A stretch of DNA of 64,000 bases, from assembly GCA_026419785.1 (NCBI GenBank), contig JAODTK010002876.1:361020-425019 (forward strand), in the 5' to 3' direction. Below the pieces are notes generated by a model, which saw only the letters and a list, made by a program, of their open reading frames with translations, had not been told where the DNA came from and ran no database searches. Both the position numbers and the translations under genes were made by a program. The stretch's first letter is position 1. Each line of letters opens with the position of its first letter. Shown here piece after piece: positions 25,894-38,339 of the stretch. This DNA is from Sclerodactyla briareus (lineage: Eukaryota; Echinodermata; Holothuroidea; Dendrochirotida; Sclerodactylidae).

Positions 25894-28800
25894 GACAGCC
25901 CCTTTCTAGCCGCTGCCTGCTCTGTAGAGATGTGGAGGGAGTAATGTAAACACAATTCTCTCTCACAGGGGCTCAATGGGAATTGCTATGGGGAGACTAA
26001 TTGTGGTAATTATTTGGATTTAATAAAAATTTGATCACACCATGCAAACAAACATGTAACTCAGCCAGTGACGGCTCCATCCACCCATCGAGTTTCAACC
26101 TGATCGCATGTACGGTTAGAAGTAATGAGTGAACGTGACGAACAGAACGGATGACAACGAACAAACGGACGGACGGAGAGACGTGATAACTTGTGGAGCT
26201 GCTCACCCGCGGCTAAAAAACACAGGAAGTGCCATTTCTAGCGATCTCGGGGTCTGTCATGCAAAAACGGCTACGTCCAGCGTCAACCGATCGCGGCGCT
26301 CCGCTCGATAGTCATCATCAACTCGGCCCCAGTCGCTAACACAAATCGCCGTCAATGCTGTTAGTCCACAAACAAACATCTCGCAGAAACATCGTTTAGA
26401 ATCTCTAATACAACATCATCATAAGCCATTAGTGTGAATAATAGATCGAATATGGTGCTGTCGAACGGGACATATTCTAATCTCAGATTCTTTATATTGA
26501 CTGGATAGTTCTTCTACGGCAAAAATACAATCTGGTGCAACCAGTGCGATAGCGCCCTCCCACTCCCAGAAACTTCAGTAGGCGTACTTTCGCACACAAA
26601 ACTGTGTCATTATTCTGCATGTATCGGTAGGGGCAAGATGCCGACTTGGGCGGTCATAAACTTCACCAACATGTACGGCAGGGGGGGATGACGTTAATCT
26701 GGGGGTAATCAGTGCTCAGCCCATCAATCCCTAATGAGGCGGCGATGAGAAGGGGCGGCGGGGATATGCTCGGTATTTTACACGAAGAGCTCCCATGACA
26801 GCGCTACTATCTGGGCACCATAGAAAATTATAGAAGGACTCTACAGGACCTCTTACTAACTACTGGTAGGTACGTCACAGCTGATTGTCATCATTCCCCG
26901 GGTTCCGAGTCTTGAGGAAAGTGCGCCAGTAGCACCAAGCTGTCCTGGACAAATAGTTATCCCTCTACCATGCCTGTCGGTTTCCTGAGAGACATCAGCC
27001 TGGATACATACTAGTGTAGATAAAATATCTTGAGAGAGGTCAGTTAGGGGAGGGGGTAAAGCCAGCGGAAGGTAAGAAGGGGAAAAATAATATTCGATTT
27101 TCTGAGTACACGAACAAATTCTGTGAATTCGGTGAGTCACCACTCACTCACGCATGGATAACATGCCTGGAAGACACCTAGCCACATCCAACCGCGAGAT
27201 CAGGCGACATAACGCCTAGAAACATCAGGGACATAGTTTGGGAGAGAGTTGAGGGGGGGGGGGAGGTAAAGACAACGGAATTGAGGAATGGACGGTTAAT
27301 ATTGAATTTACTGAGTGCACAAATGAATAAAAAGAGATTCAGTGGGCAATTCACTCATTCACTCATGAGTACATGCCTGCAAGACACCTAGCCGTTTCCG
27401 CTCGCCGCAATCGGGCGGCACAATCAGACATAGTATATATTGTGAGTTCTTAGGAACGGACAAGAAGAGGCAACTAATTAATATAACTGCATGTTTCACC
27501 TTTTAGCGTGCAAGGAACCTGTCCAAAATGTTAACATTAACATAACATTTCTCATGTGCCATTTTCTCTTCTTTTTGTTTGTCAACATAACGAGTTTGTA
27601 TGGACACCCCCAGGTAGTTTGTAGTCTTGAACTGTGGTGGCACTTTTTTGCTACAGCACTGTATATACGTGCGCTTTCTTGAACCATGACTCGCCTAAAA
27701 TTAAGGGGTAGGGTAGCTTACTAGGGGATTTTTCCACTGTGGAGTGGTTAACTAACGTTCAGTAAAGTGGTATTCAATCAACAACTATGAACAAAAGTGG
27801 TATATTGGACCAGTTGTGGATGCGTTCTGCAGATACCATAACGTGACTTTGGGGTCGAAGGTCATGATATTTATCGATTTTGCACGTAATGAGGCAGGAA
27901 GGAAATTATAAAGATCGATGGCGACAATTGAGGTGTCAATCGCAAAATAAATACAGGATATCCAACACTTAATTAGTTCTTAAACTTGTTTGCAGCGATC
28001 GAAATGAAAGGCCAGATCACTTGAATGTGATTGACAATTTTACACATCAATCAATAACAATCAATTCTAACTAGGTCAAACGTCAGCACGTATATCAAGT
28101 TCAGTGATAAGTAAATCTTATAAAGTGTGCTTTATTCCACTCAGTTTCTCACATTCTTCAACTTTAGCTGAATGTTCACGACTGTTCGTTGATATCTTGT
28201 TCCAGGAATGCGAGATGTTTCCATGACCTGGATAATGTGATAGCAATTTAATAAACGAAATACCTGATTTATGTAATCGTATACCTCAAAACAAATGGTA
28301 ATAACCTGCGAGCAATCACTCAGTATCTAAAGGCCAGAATCATCAGTGTTGTAGAGACTGCATGGGCTGAAGTTGGGGAAACATTCGGATGTTTTGGGTT
28401 TTTGATTTGGCAGAAAGGCCACTGTCTGACTTCATATGCCCTGGTTCCGCTTTTTGAAATCATTGGATTTTTGAATGTTTCCGCGGTCAAAACACAGTTC
28501 TATCCAACCGTGCCAGTTTTCCTAGTATGATGCGTGCATGTTTAGCGACTCATTCTTGCATATACCTGAAGGTGAGCTCGTGGTGTGCTGGCAAAGCAGC
28601 AACATGCACAGACATTATCTGACACACCATCCGATTAAAACCACAGTTCCTGACAACGAAATCATCGAAGAGGGAAGTAGATAGCACAGCTACATCAGTT
28701 TCATGTGACTGAACTACATTTCTTCGATGGTCGGCGATGCGTTCTCCGGCGTGCAATAAAAGTCGTATATCAGCTTCGTCCTTGATCCTCTCTAGGGCAT

Positions 28801-30853
28801 CGAGCCGACTGCATCACCACGCGTAACTGAAACCGCTTGATTACACTTTTGTGGAATCACCCTCCATTACAAATAACCACCCACCCCCCCCCCCCCCCCC
28901 ATCAACTTCAAGGAAGAATGCACTCAAGTTTGTCTTATTCCCGCGAATTTCTTATGTACTTTTGCCACTGTTGAGAGACTGGTGTGGTGCCACTGTTGAG
29001 CGACTGGTGGGATGGACTTCTGATTTTAACTTCAAGTGCCTCTGATGCTTGAACCTTTCTCCTGCCTTGAAAACAGATCTATAATCTTTCTGTCGAAAAC
29101 CACATCACCTACTCTGTGAGTGTTTACATCCATCGATTCTTACCGAGTGATGGCGTTAGCTGTTGGTAATGCTTATCATCAAGCTCACGAAACGTGAGTT
29201 ATCACCAGTTTTCACATCTGAATCATTTCCATAGCACCATTTAGGTAGACCGTGAACGTTCCATTGATCGACAGTGATAGTTTTGGTTGAATCTCATTAG
29301 ACAGCGACCTTATCCGCACTGCTCGGAGAACACTCTTGTTTGTTCTCCTCGGACTGCCATATGGTTGTGGAATTGAATATTGGCAAGAGGGAAAGCTCAT
29401 AGGAAATTACTTCTCTCATCCACGTCCTGTTTATGTCGGACTATAGACAGGAAAACTGAATAGTTTCTGTCAGCACCGATTGTGATGACCTTTTCATCAT
29501 CTGAATGAACTTTCTGTCTTTTGTTACTCAGCAACATGTCCTTTATTTATGATTAAGTAGCCGATCCCAGAATCCTTTCTCATTCGTTTAACTGCTGTTC
29601 CTGAAGGGCCTTCGATGGCTAAAGCAAATGTAATCACCGTGTCCTTCTTTCATAGACTAATTACCATCCTGGCTTGACACGCGGTTTCGAGCAATACTGT
29701 GTACATTGGTTTTATTCCTGTGGACTGATCCATTTATCATTGAGCATCATCCCGGTAGTACGCACTGGCACTGGTTGGTGAATCATTGCATTATCCACTC
29801 CATCGTGGTATTTGTTGCTTTTCTGTCGGTGATGGAATGAGGTCAACCTCACAGATCTTCGTGGTGACACCATCTTGCCAGGGAACCAATCTGAGTTCAT
29901 AATCTGGCATTGTGTTATGAGAATCATGGTTGCAACTGAACCAGTCTTGTTGACAAAATATGAAACGACAGGCATTTTGCCCTAGGTACTAAAATGCTAT
30001 TTCGTTTGTCGATATCTTGATTTGAGAGGTTTCCTTCTTTTGCATGGTCTGCCAAACAACCATGACTACTTGCAGACTGGTATCGGCCAAATTGACCTGT
30101 TTGTGATTGGATTGCCATGTCTTGTTTTTTTCTTGCCATCAACCTGATCAAATCCTTTCTCCGTTGAATGTCGTTGTCGCTTGCCGCGCTTGTTACACCG
30201 TCCTATGTCATTATATTGGTGGTGTTTGTAACGACACCCACCAAAACCTCTACTGCCCACAAATTTCCCTAGCCAGGTCGTATTCATAATTTCTACATCA
30301 TCATATAATGCACGATTGCCATTCTTTGAGCATTTTGTTGGTTTCTTTTTGGGAACCAATGGGATGACAATTACAATCGCCAACTAACAAGCTAGAGCAT
30401 CCTCACTGAGAAGCGTAGCAGCCGTAGCACATGATACCTCGAGCTAGCATAGTTTTACGTACACGTTGCTCATTCACCTTGTTGTGACATTCTGGAATTT
30501 CGCCACACTGTTTGTGATTGAGGGAGCATGGGTATACGAGCGATTTCTTGCTTTGAGTTGACAGCAAACCATTCAGACACATACCGGCAAGTTTCTGTAT
30601 TGACTTCCCACCCTCGACCGTATCGAATTTCATTGTGAAAGCTTGTACCTATTAGGCTTAATTAACGTTGTCAGAAAGAGATAGGCATACTTTTTGAAAT
30701 CAATCTTTCGAAGTTTGTTTCCAAATCGACCATACAAGTGCACCAGTGGTGGACAAGCCTCAAATCCAACAGGATTTGTTAAAGGGAGTGTGGGGGTAGG
30801 CAACACATGTGAATGTGCGAGAAGCTCGCGGCCCCTGAAAAATATCACCAATT
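25894..30853. repeat. Large direct duplication, copy 2 (about 4.96 kb)
   Basis: Second copy of the unit at 20723-25660, in the same orientation. Nearly the whole unit is collinear. One visible structural difference is at 28878-28902, where a long C run replaces a segment that in copy 1 (about 23760-23805) is ordinary mixed sequence. Another is an extra stretch near 29590-29630 (CTGTTCCTGAAGGGCCTTCG) absent from copy 1. Open frames differ from those of copy 1 because of the indels. Confidence 0.9.
28880..28900. repeat. C homopolymer inside duplication copy 2
   Basis: Run of about 18 C residues following CCACCCA. It stands where copy 1 has non-homopolymer sequence, so it is either a later expansion with deletion or an assembly patch. 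Confidence 0.8.
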
Positions 30854-31560
30854 CGCTTCGTAATTCATACTCTGTTTGAACAAAGCTTTCAATATTTTTC
30901 ATGATGTTGCCCCGACGCATATTTACTTTGCCCCTTCATGAAGCCACTATTGTCCGTGATTGCTGACGGAGGGGGTGTGGTCCTTCCTGGAGTCAGTTCG
31001 CTATATGTAACTCGATCTGCAGTTATTCCAAACGAAGTCAAGGTTCCAAAATGCCAGCCAAAACTTGACAGAGATTAAAAAGAAATTGAACGTTTTCCCC
31101 AATCACGTATCCTTTTCACCATCTACCAGGTCACGACACTATCTTGAACGACCGCATGTCAAATTTACCCACCACCTCTGCATTGATGAAACAAATTTCG
31201 ATATCCATGAAGCACTGTGGAGAAATCGCTTGATGTATTAGTACTCCTACTCTCAATCGAGCAGGCCTTGGTATGAGACATGGTGGCGGACTAAAAATAC
31301 TGCCAGCGAAAAAAAGTGCTACCACAATCTGGGACTGATAACCACTCATTCTTAAACTAAAAGGCACCAATGGTGGCTGTAGCTCAACCCGCACAACTGT
31401 ACCAAGACGAATGGTATTAAAGTCTCAGATCATGAGACCACAAGAAGGCAGTTGGAATGAATGGGTGTTGTGCTCCTTTGTAAACGACTTTCGAATTAGT
31501 GATCTCCATATGCCACGGATACAGAAACAATGTACTCAGTTTGGTCAACGTCCATCAACG
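30854..31560. other. No confident feature
   Basis: A plus-strand stretch near 31250-31310 includes RHGGGLK-like text and the minus frame 31131-31394 is open for 87 codons. A glycine-rich block of this kind occurs in LINE endonucleases, but nothing else around it supports that, so I leave it uncalled. Confidence 0.3.
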
Positions 31561-31579
31561 AATTGACCAATGAGAGAGA

Positions 31580-33010
31580 GAAGGGCAATTTCCACACAGT
31601 GGCCTACTGGTCTTAAATGACCCATGACCGGACCATCACTAGTCAAAGATGTCCAAAGGTTGTTGAACATTGGGTCCAGGTTTGATCAACATTCATGGAA
31701 GATGGGACTGTTTTGCTTATCATCACAGATGTAGTTTTAATTTTTTCATTTTAATGACACTTCAATGACCTTGCCCCTGACCTTCACAAATTCAAAATGT
31801 CCAATGGGTCATTAACATGGTTGGGTCCAAGTGGTCACATCCAAGTGGATCCCAGGGACCAAAAATTATCGAAAAGCCTTGTAGGTAAGGATCCATCATT
31901 ATGACATCAGCACTGTGCACCAAAAATATGTAGGAGGGCGAAGAATTAGTGATTGCACTGATGGGCCCTCGGCCCTGGTCTCAAGTCCAAAATTCCTGAG
32001 AACTTGAAGGTAACTCTGTTAGACCGTATAGAGCGAACATCCAACCACTTGACTTGTGCAGCAAAATTTGTTGGAGAAGAATTTGCGAGATTCAACCATG
32101 ATGAGCCCTAGGGCCAATTGGGCTTGAGCCAGAGGTTAGCCAAAACACCCACTGATGGACCGCTAACCAAGGAAGTATAACGTGTACCTTTGAAGAAAAG
32201 AAAAATTAAATTGGAACTTGATGGGAAGAGATGATTCAAGAAACCCAAGTTGTGAAATTCCATGGAATTCCATCTCAAATGGGCCATCAGGCCCGAGTGG
32301 AACCTTGGACAAGAAATTCCTCTAAACACCCCGGAGGTACTACTGATGACGTATTTGATGTCGCACTGTGCACCGAAAACTTGTAGAGGAGGAGCATTTG
32401 GCATAATTCCAAAGGATGTGTCCTCGGGCCCACACTGGGCCTTGGTCCTAAATTCTGGGCACCCTGAGGTATGGCTATTAGACCAATTATGACTGAACAT
32501 CAAGCATGGTGCAACTAAATTGTAGGAGGATTAAGATTTTGCGGTATTTCATATAATGGGCCCTGGAGGCCCCAAACTGGGCCTTGAGCCCATTTCCTGA
32601 AAAACTCCAATGGCCCTCTACCCAACCAAGGACCATTACATGTAACTTGGAGAAAATCAATTGAAGTCGGGGGAGGAGGTGCATTTAAGTACCATTGGGA
32701 AATAACATAAAATGGGCCCACAGGCCCAAGTCGAACCTTGGACCAAAAAATCTTGAACACTATGGCCTAAACTGGGCAGGCCCAGAATCCTGAACCCCCC
32801 AATGGACCCTCTACCCGAGAAACATTCATGACTTTGAAGAAATAAATTGAAGCTTTGTGGGGGATATGCAATTCAAGTACCATTGTGGAATTTCATGAAA
32901 TGGCCCTCGGGTCCAAGTGTGACCTTGGACCATCAATTCTGACCACCCGAAGATACGGCTGATAGACCATCAGTATGACCGAACATCATCGCTGTGCACC
33001 CCAACAAAGA
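31580..33010. repeat. Diverged tandem array with ACCTTGGACC / GGCCCAA units
   Basis: Successive units share, in order, a TGGGCC(C/A)..(C/A)GGCCCAAGTG block, an (A)ACCTTGGACCA block, an AATTCTGANCACCC block, and a GAGGTANGGCT.ATAGACCAT block. These are followed by TGACTGAACATCA and GCACTGTGCACC..AAANTTGTAG. Good examples start near 32275, 32430, 32555, 32710 and 32890. Units are heavily diverged. Both strands have spurious open frames of 65-130 codons. Confidence 0.7.
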
Positions 33011-33142
33011 GACTTTTGACCTTGCCCCTTCCACAAGGTCACATGTCCCCCATGGTCAAGGAACATTATATCCACAGTTGTGGTCACAATCCATCACCGA
33101 ATGACTGTTTGGGGGGCCAAAGGCATTGTTTGGACACACTGG

Positions 33143-33198
33143 ATAGATAGATCGATAGATAGATATAGATAGATAGATAGATGATAGATAGATAGAAT
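33143..33198. repeat. GATA microsatellite
   Basis: Imperfect (GATA)n tract of about 55 bases beginning GATAGATAGATCGATAG. Confidence 0.9.
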
Positions 33199-33309
33199 AT
33201 ATAGTGTGGTTAGGGAACTTTTCCTTCATATCATTAACGAATCACTCTACAACCTGCCATAGGTCCGGAGTGCTACACAGATTCTATTATAATCAATGAC
33301 TCATTCACC

Positions 33310-33522
33310 TTGGGTGACCTTACGAGAGACCACCTAGACGGGCTCGAGAAAGCTGAGATTGACTCGGAAAAAGTAGTGGACAAATTTGAAGCCAAGCATC
33401 CCCGCCCGCCTGGAAATTGGCAAAAAGCTGTTATCTGTGTAATCACGGCGTCACGTTATGCCAAATCTCTCCGTGACCTGAGCTGGCCCAAATCATCGTT
33501 ACCAGGGGGTCTAATAATTTAG
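33310..33522 (+). other. Unrecognised 70-codon open frame
   Basis: Encodes a charged segment (LTRDHLDGLEKAEIDSEKVV...) whose composition looks more like protein than the flanking repeats. There is no family motif, no ATG in a strong context and no clear splice site. It may be a fragment of a mobile element or a lone exon. No function assigned. Confidence 0.2.
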
Positions 33523-34920
33523 CGGAGAGTCTTGGGTTGGAACATTTGATTACTGCTTACTATTTTTTCCACAGCGGCTATATGCATACAAACTGTTCAT
33601 CAACATAGGATAGGAATTCCGCGTATTCCATGGAATGAAGAATTCAGGTCACACCTTACATTTGCCAATGTGCCGAATGACAGCTGAGGAAAACTGAATT
33701 TAAGGCAAAAAAAATCGGTGTACATTAAAAAAAAAGATGTTGCGTCGAATCAACATATTCCGAAACTCCATCTACATGTAGGCTTCCGTTTATTCCTTTG
33801 AACATGTTTTATGTTAGCGAGCCTCTCATGCATGACGTACAAACATTAGAGACTCACTATTTCTGTACTGCACCCACCAAATATGACCCTATCCTTAAGA
33901 AGGCCTAGCGCGTAAGCGCTCAAACTTTAACTGCCCAACTGTTAGGACATACGCTAATGCATTATTGCTTGACAAACTATCACAACACCGGTTCATGGAT
34001 GAATATTGTTCTGACCCCCTCCCCCATATGATAATTATTCGGAAGAAATCCCTCGACATTATTCAAGAACATTGGGACAGGCAATTGCGGAACCTATGAA
34101 CATTTTGGTGACAAAACCCATCCACTGGATCGAAACGCTCACCTAATTATATCCCCATCAGCAACAAAGCGATACCCCACATTGAACATGATTCATGCAT
34201 ACCGCATGCATAATGCATAATTTACAAGTATCAGTCAGCGGAGACCCTCTCCCTTTTCACTGGTGACGAGTGGTTGCCTCTTTGAAACAGTTTTGCAAAG
34301 CACCCCGAGTTATCGGAACCAAATTTAAAGCCTTTATTGTTGGTTGGTCAATGCATGGCGAGTTATATGGGGGATTGAATATATGACAGATAGTGTACGT
34401 TACGTATGAAGGACCTATCCGCTGTTTCTTCAACAAAACTACCCCTCCATTAGCTATGGTTGGAGAAATGGTGGCGTGCATGTCACGACTCGCCTTTGTG
34501 ATGAACATCTTGTTATATTATTTATTATTAAGTGGAACAATGAGTGTGGCGAGAAGTTCCATTCCCATGCTACTCACGAGAGGGAGGCAATGGCATTTGT
34601 AGATGACAATTAGTTATAATAAGTTATAGGTGACTGACCATGTAACTGTTACTGCCTCCATAATTCTAGGAATGCATTTGTGAAGTGGCATACTATTATT
34701 TTTCAATAAAGAGTTCCATCTCACTTCCTCCCGCCTTGTGTGCTCATCGATATCATTTCATAAGAACAAATGGAAACTGGTTCAACTCACTGCACTGCCG
34801 CTCTCAGGCTGCCCTCTCTGGCCAGCCAGTGTGCAGACATTGGGAGAATTCCAGTGCAGATGTTATTCGTATCAATTATCCTGATCATCAGCACTGATAG
34901 GCACAGGGTTTCGGTTTCTT
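33523..34920. other. No recognised feature
   Basis: AT-rich intergenic-looking sequence, with a small mirror/inverted motif GCATGCATAATGCATAAT at about 34202. No gene is supported. Confidence 0.35.
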
Positions 34921-34927
34921 CCGGAAT

Positions 34928-35063
34928 AACCTATTTCTTCCGGTACGTGGCAGAAACTGGAAAAAACATAGTTTCTTCCAGTTTTCTTCCGGAAGAACCT
35001 ATTTCTCCGGGGACGTGGAAGAAAATGGAGGAAACATAGTTTCTGCCAGTTCTTCCAGAAGAA
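34928..35063. repeat. 68-bp tandem duplication (TTCTTCCGG/CTGGAAGAA)
   Basis: Two units beginning AACCTATTTCT(T)CCGG at 34928 and 34996 (68-base period), each rich in TTCCGG, TTCCAG and CTGG. Flanking sequence to about 35110 contains further broken TTCCAG/AGAAGAA pieces in both orientations, so the region can fold back on itself. No coding role is seen. Confidence 0.75.
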
Positions 35064-35110
35064 AAACCGGAGGAACTGGAAAAATGGGAAGAAATTCCAT
35101 ATGCAGTGGA

Positions 35111-36490
35111 AGAAATGTATGACTTTTGAGGACTGATAACAGTAGTTCACTATTACCTCACTGGAAGGTAGTGTTCAAAAGAACATTGGTTTTTCATTAT
35201 AACTTGGTCAATTTAGGGGCGAAAAGTTAGGAAATGATAGAAATACATAAATGTCCCAATGCATTAACCAGAGTTTTTGGAAGGGCTGCGTAGTTCAAAT
35301 GTGTCGTGTAGTGAGTGTTATGACTGGTCCATAAGCAAGCAAAGAAAAATACACAACACTAGATATGTTATTGATTTTTTCGGAACTAGGGCCAACAGGA
35401 GGACATCAATTTTAATTGGCAGCTCTGCAGCAAACGGCCCATATAGGATACAGTATAAGAAATAAATTTGCACACAGCCATTTCTATTTTTCACTTTTAA
35501 ATCATAATTACACCTGATATATACAACCTCAGATCTGTAAATCCTTGTAAATTTGTTGTTCTCCACGAAAAAACAAAACAAATTTCCTCAATATGGCATG
35601 GTGTAAACCGTAGCAATAACATTAATCAAAATAAAATGCATACTGGATACAGTAAATATATTGCCAGAAAATCATGGTTGCTCTCGGGAGGGTATGTAGG
35701 GCCTGGAAAATGGTTTTTTCAGATTGTGATGATGATCCGAAGCTTGCGGCAACAATTATGCCACTGGCTTGGTTCAGCCTGGTATGTAGAATGACAATGA
35801 ACATGTAGAATGAGTAACATCTGGGTTCTCTTTAGAGAGATGTCTCATTTGTACTCACCTAAAATACACTAATCTATTGAAAACACATTGGTCCATCAAA
35901 TATATGAAGAAGGATACAGGTTAGTACTTTTCTTTTTTTTAACAAAGTCCCTTGGAAATTAGGAAATTTCTCCGGGCGATTTATAAACCGCGTTTATTCC
36001 GCGGTTTGTTACACCCCGGACGAAACTAGCGCACTGGATAGGCCCACCTTTTTTAAAAAAAGGGCAGCAGCAAACCCAAATATTAGAAGTTTGAAATCAG
36101 CTGCCGCGTTCATAATGGAGATCCGGGAATGAAGGACCTCGCCAAAGTCGGACCCCACTAATGAGCAGTGGCGTGATGCATATCATTTCGGAACGCTGGC
36201 CAGGGGCCAGGGACCTCCGACAAAGGCGCCATAAGCTTGGGTTAGGTATGCTGTATTGTTTAATGGTAGTGAGTTATAAACTAGTAGCCTTACAAACTGA
36301 GGAAGAGCATTGGAACGCTCGGAATATTTCGTTCGTCGTTTTATGTATGATACTTTAGAATCATGGTGTATCCGTTTGTTTTTTTTTGTGTCTGTTTTGT
36401 GCCTATCGGATCTATTCATACATTTCCAACACAGTTCACTAACTGCTCTATATAGAAGATACTTAATTTAATATAGATATGTATGTATAA
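35111..36490. other. No recognised gene
   Basis: AT-rich sequence with a small perfect hairpin (AAACCGCG TTTATTC CGCGGTTT, about 35985-36008). Open frames here are short and opposed to one another. Nothing else stands out. Confidence 0.35.
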
Positions 36491-36492
36491 GT

Positions 36493-36562
36493 ATATATAT
36501 ATAGATATATATATATATATATAATATATATATAATATATATATATTATATATATATAAGCA
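36493..36562. repeat. TA dinucleotide microsatellite
   Basis: About 70 bases of nearly pure (TA)n with small interruptions. Confidence 0.95.
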
Positions 36563-36639
36563 TATGATTAGCCTAAGCTATTTATTAGCTGCAGTATACT
36601 GAGAATTGTTTTCATCGAGAAATGGTTATTTCAAGGCTG

Positions 36640-36790
36640 GGTACACTCGGGAAGGGCGTTACCGGCCATCTGGGGGGGGGGGGGGTGTAAGTCAAAAAAT
36701 GTCTGTACGCTCCGCGCCTCGTACTATCCGGGGCCCCGCTCAGATAGTAACAAGTTAATCAACCCCCCTGCCAAAATTTACGTAGGGCCG
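36640..36790 (+). repeat. Further copy of the 'GGTGGCGCTCCGC' dispersed repeat
   Basis: Carries the ACCGGCCATCTGGGG start, a G run (36672-36684), TACGCTCCGC and the CCCCGCTCAGATAGT core followed by a C-rich segment and a GGCCGGA end. It has the same order and orientation as the copies at 10560-11945. Confidence 0.6.
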
Positions 36791-38170
36791 GACTAAACAG
36801 GTAAAGTTCTACGATCAGGCCTAAAATTGTTTGTTTGTTCAACCTTCATTGATATGCTTAATCGAAGCCATAACGCAAAGGTAACACCAATATCCTTTTC
36901 AGCTGTAACTGCTCAATGTATATAAACATGGTGGTAAGCGAAATCTGTACCTGGCAGCTGGGCTTGGAAATAGCATAACTTTACACCTTGCCAGAATGAA
37001 ACTTTAAGAGCCATTCGATGACCGGTACTTAGTATTGTTAAGGTCCTCATGAGGAAGTGTCACTATCCACTGATGAATGTATGGCTCTAAATCTTGGGGT
37101 CATCCGCAAACATATAAACAGGTGAACATATGTTGTCAGGCAGATCGTTGATAAAAATTACAAACAACAATCGCGTCAAGGGACACTTCCCTAAAGAACC
37201 ACCACTATCACAGGGACAGAGTCTGAATTACAACCATTAATGCTCACCTGCTGTGATCTCCATCAAGATCATGGGGTTATATATTAAACTGCGGAGAGGA
37301 CATCTAGGGTGCGGTTGTGTGCCCTTGTTCACATTTCCGCCGGAGAAAAACAACTCGAAGTGAGGAGGCGCCCTATTGTGTTGTTAACATCGTAAAACCA
37401 CATTCAGTGTGTTTCTCTATTTGCGAATTTCTTCGACCATAGACCCCCGAAAATACCTTTGTTTGCTCCATAGTAAAGATGGTTAGATCATAGGGCAAGA
37501 TTCGGCAAATTCGTCAGGGAGTGTTACCCCGTTTCAGAAAACGTGGGGGAATCAGAACGATCTATTACGGAAGCACATAACAAGGAAATAATTCGGGATA
37601 CGAAGCGATTGCCGTATGGACATCTAGCGTGTAAAGTATTGACATCACGGATAGGTGAACTAGAGCTTGATAATGTGAAGCGCGAATTATGAGGAGGCTG
37701 TTAATAAAACGGACATAATCCATTTTCTTCTGGCGAAATTTGCGACCATTGTCGCCCGGATCCACATTGCACTATAACACTACTAGGAAGTGAGAGGCGC
37801 TGTCACGGGTAGCAACACGGTTCACACGACTCGGTTTTGTATAGGAGCTTCAGTGACATCAGTGTCCGGATTGACTTAGAAGTGATCCTATCCAACCGTG
37901 AGGGGGTCCACAATTACCATACGATGATGTTTTCCAATAGCCTTGATGCGGCACAGTGGCAAAGGCTTCATGAATTCCATATAGATAAGTCAAAACGGTC
38001 TCACTATTCCTTTCAAGGCCTGGGTGAAATATTCAACCCGTTAGTCAGTAAGTAGTTGCATCAGAGCATCTTATTGTAATTGACTCCAAAAGTTTGCAGA
38101 TGACCTGGTTGACACTGTTAGGCTTACAGATTCTGAGCTATTATGACTTGAAATAATCACGTGCAACTTG
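36791..38170. other. No recognised feature
   Basis: An open frame at 37837-38055 (+) has no recognisable motif. No other feature is supported. Confidence 0.35.
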
Positions 38171-38178
38171 TGATGCGG

Positions 38179-38235
38179 TATAGTAGTAGTAGTAGTAGTA
38201 GTAGTAGTGAGGTAGTAGTAAAAAAAAAAAAAAAA
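38179..38235. repeat. TAG trinucleotide run followed by A homopolymer
   Basis: About ten TAG units, a short interruption, then an A run of about 15 bases. Confidence 0.9.
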
Positions 38236-38339
38236 CGTAAACAAAAACAAAGTAGTCAGTAGCGTAGTAGTTTGGGTCTCGTCTAATCCGACAAGGCGCA
38301 AGGTTTAATGCTTCTCACTGTCAATGTTATGTCCCTGGA

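Noticed and set aside
31131..31394. LINE endonuclease fragment
   Set aside because: A single HGGGLK-like block without the other endonuclease motifs is not enough.
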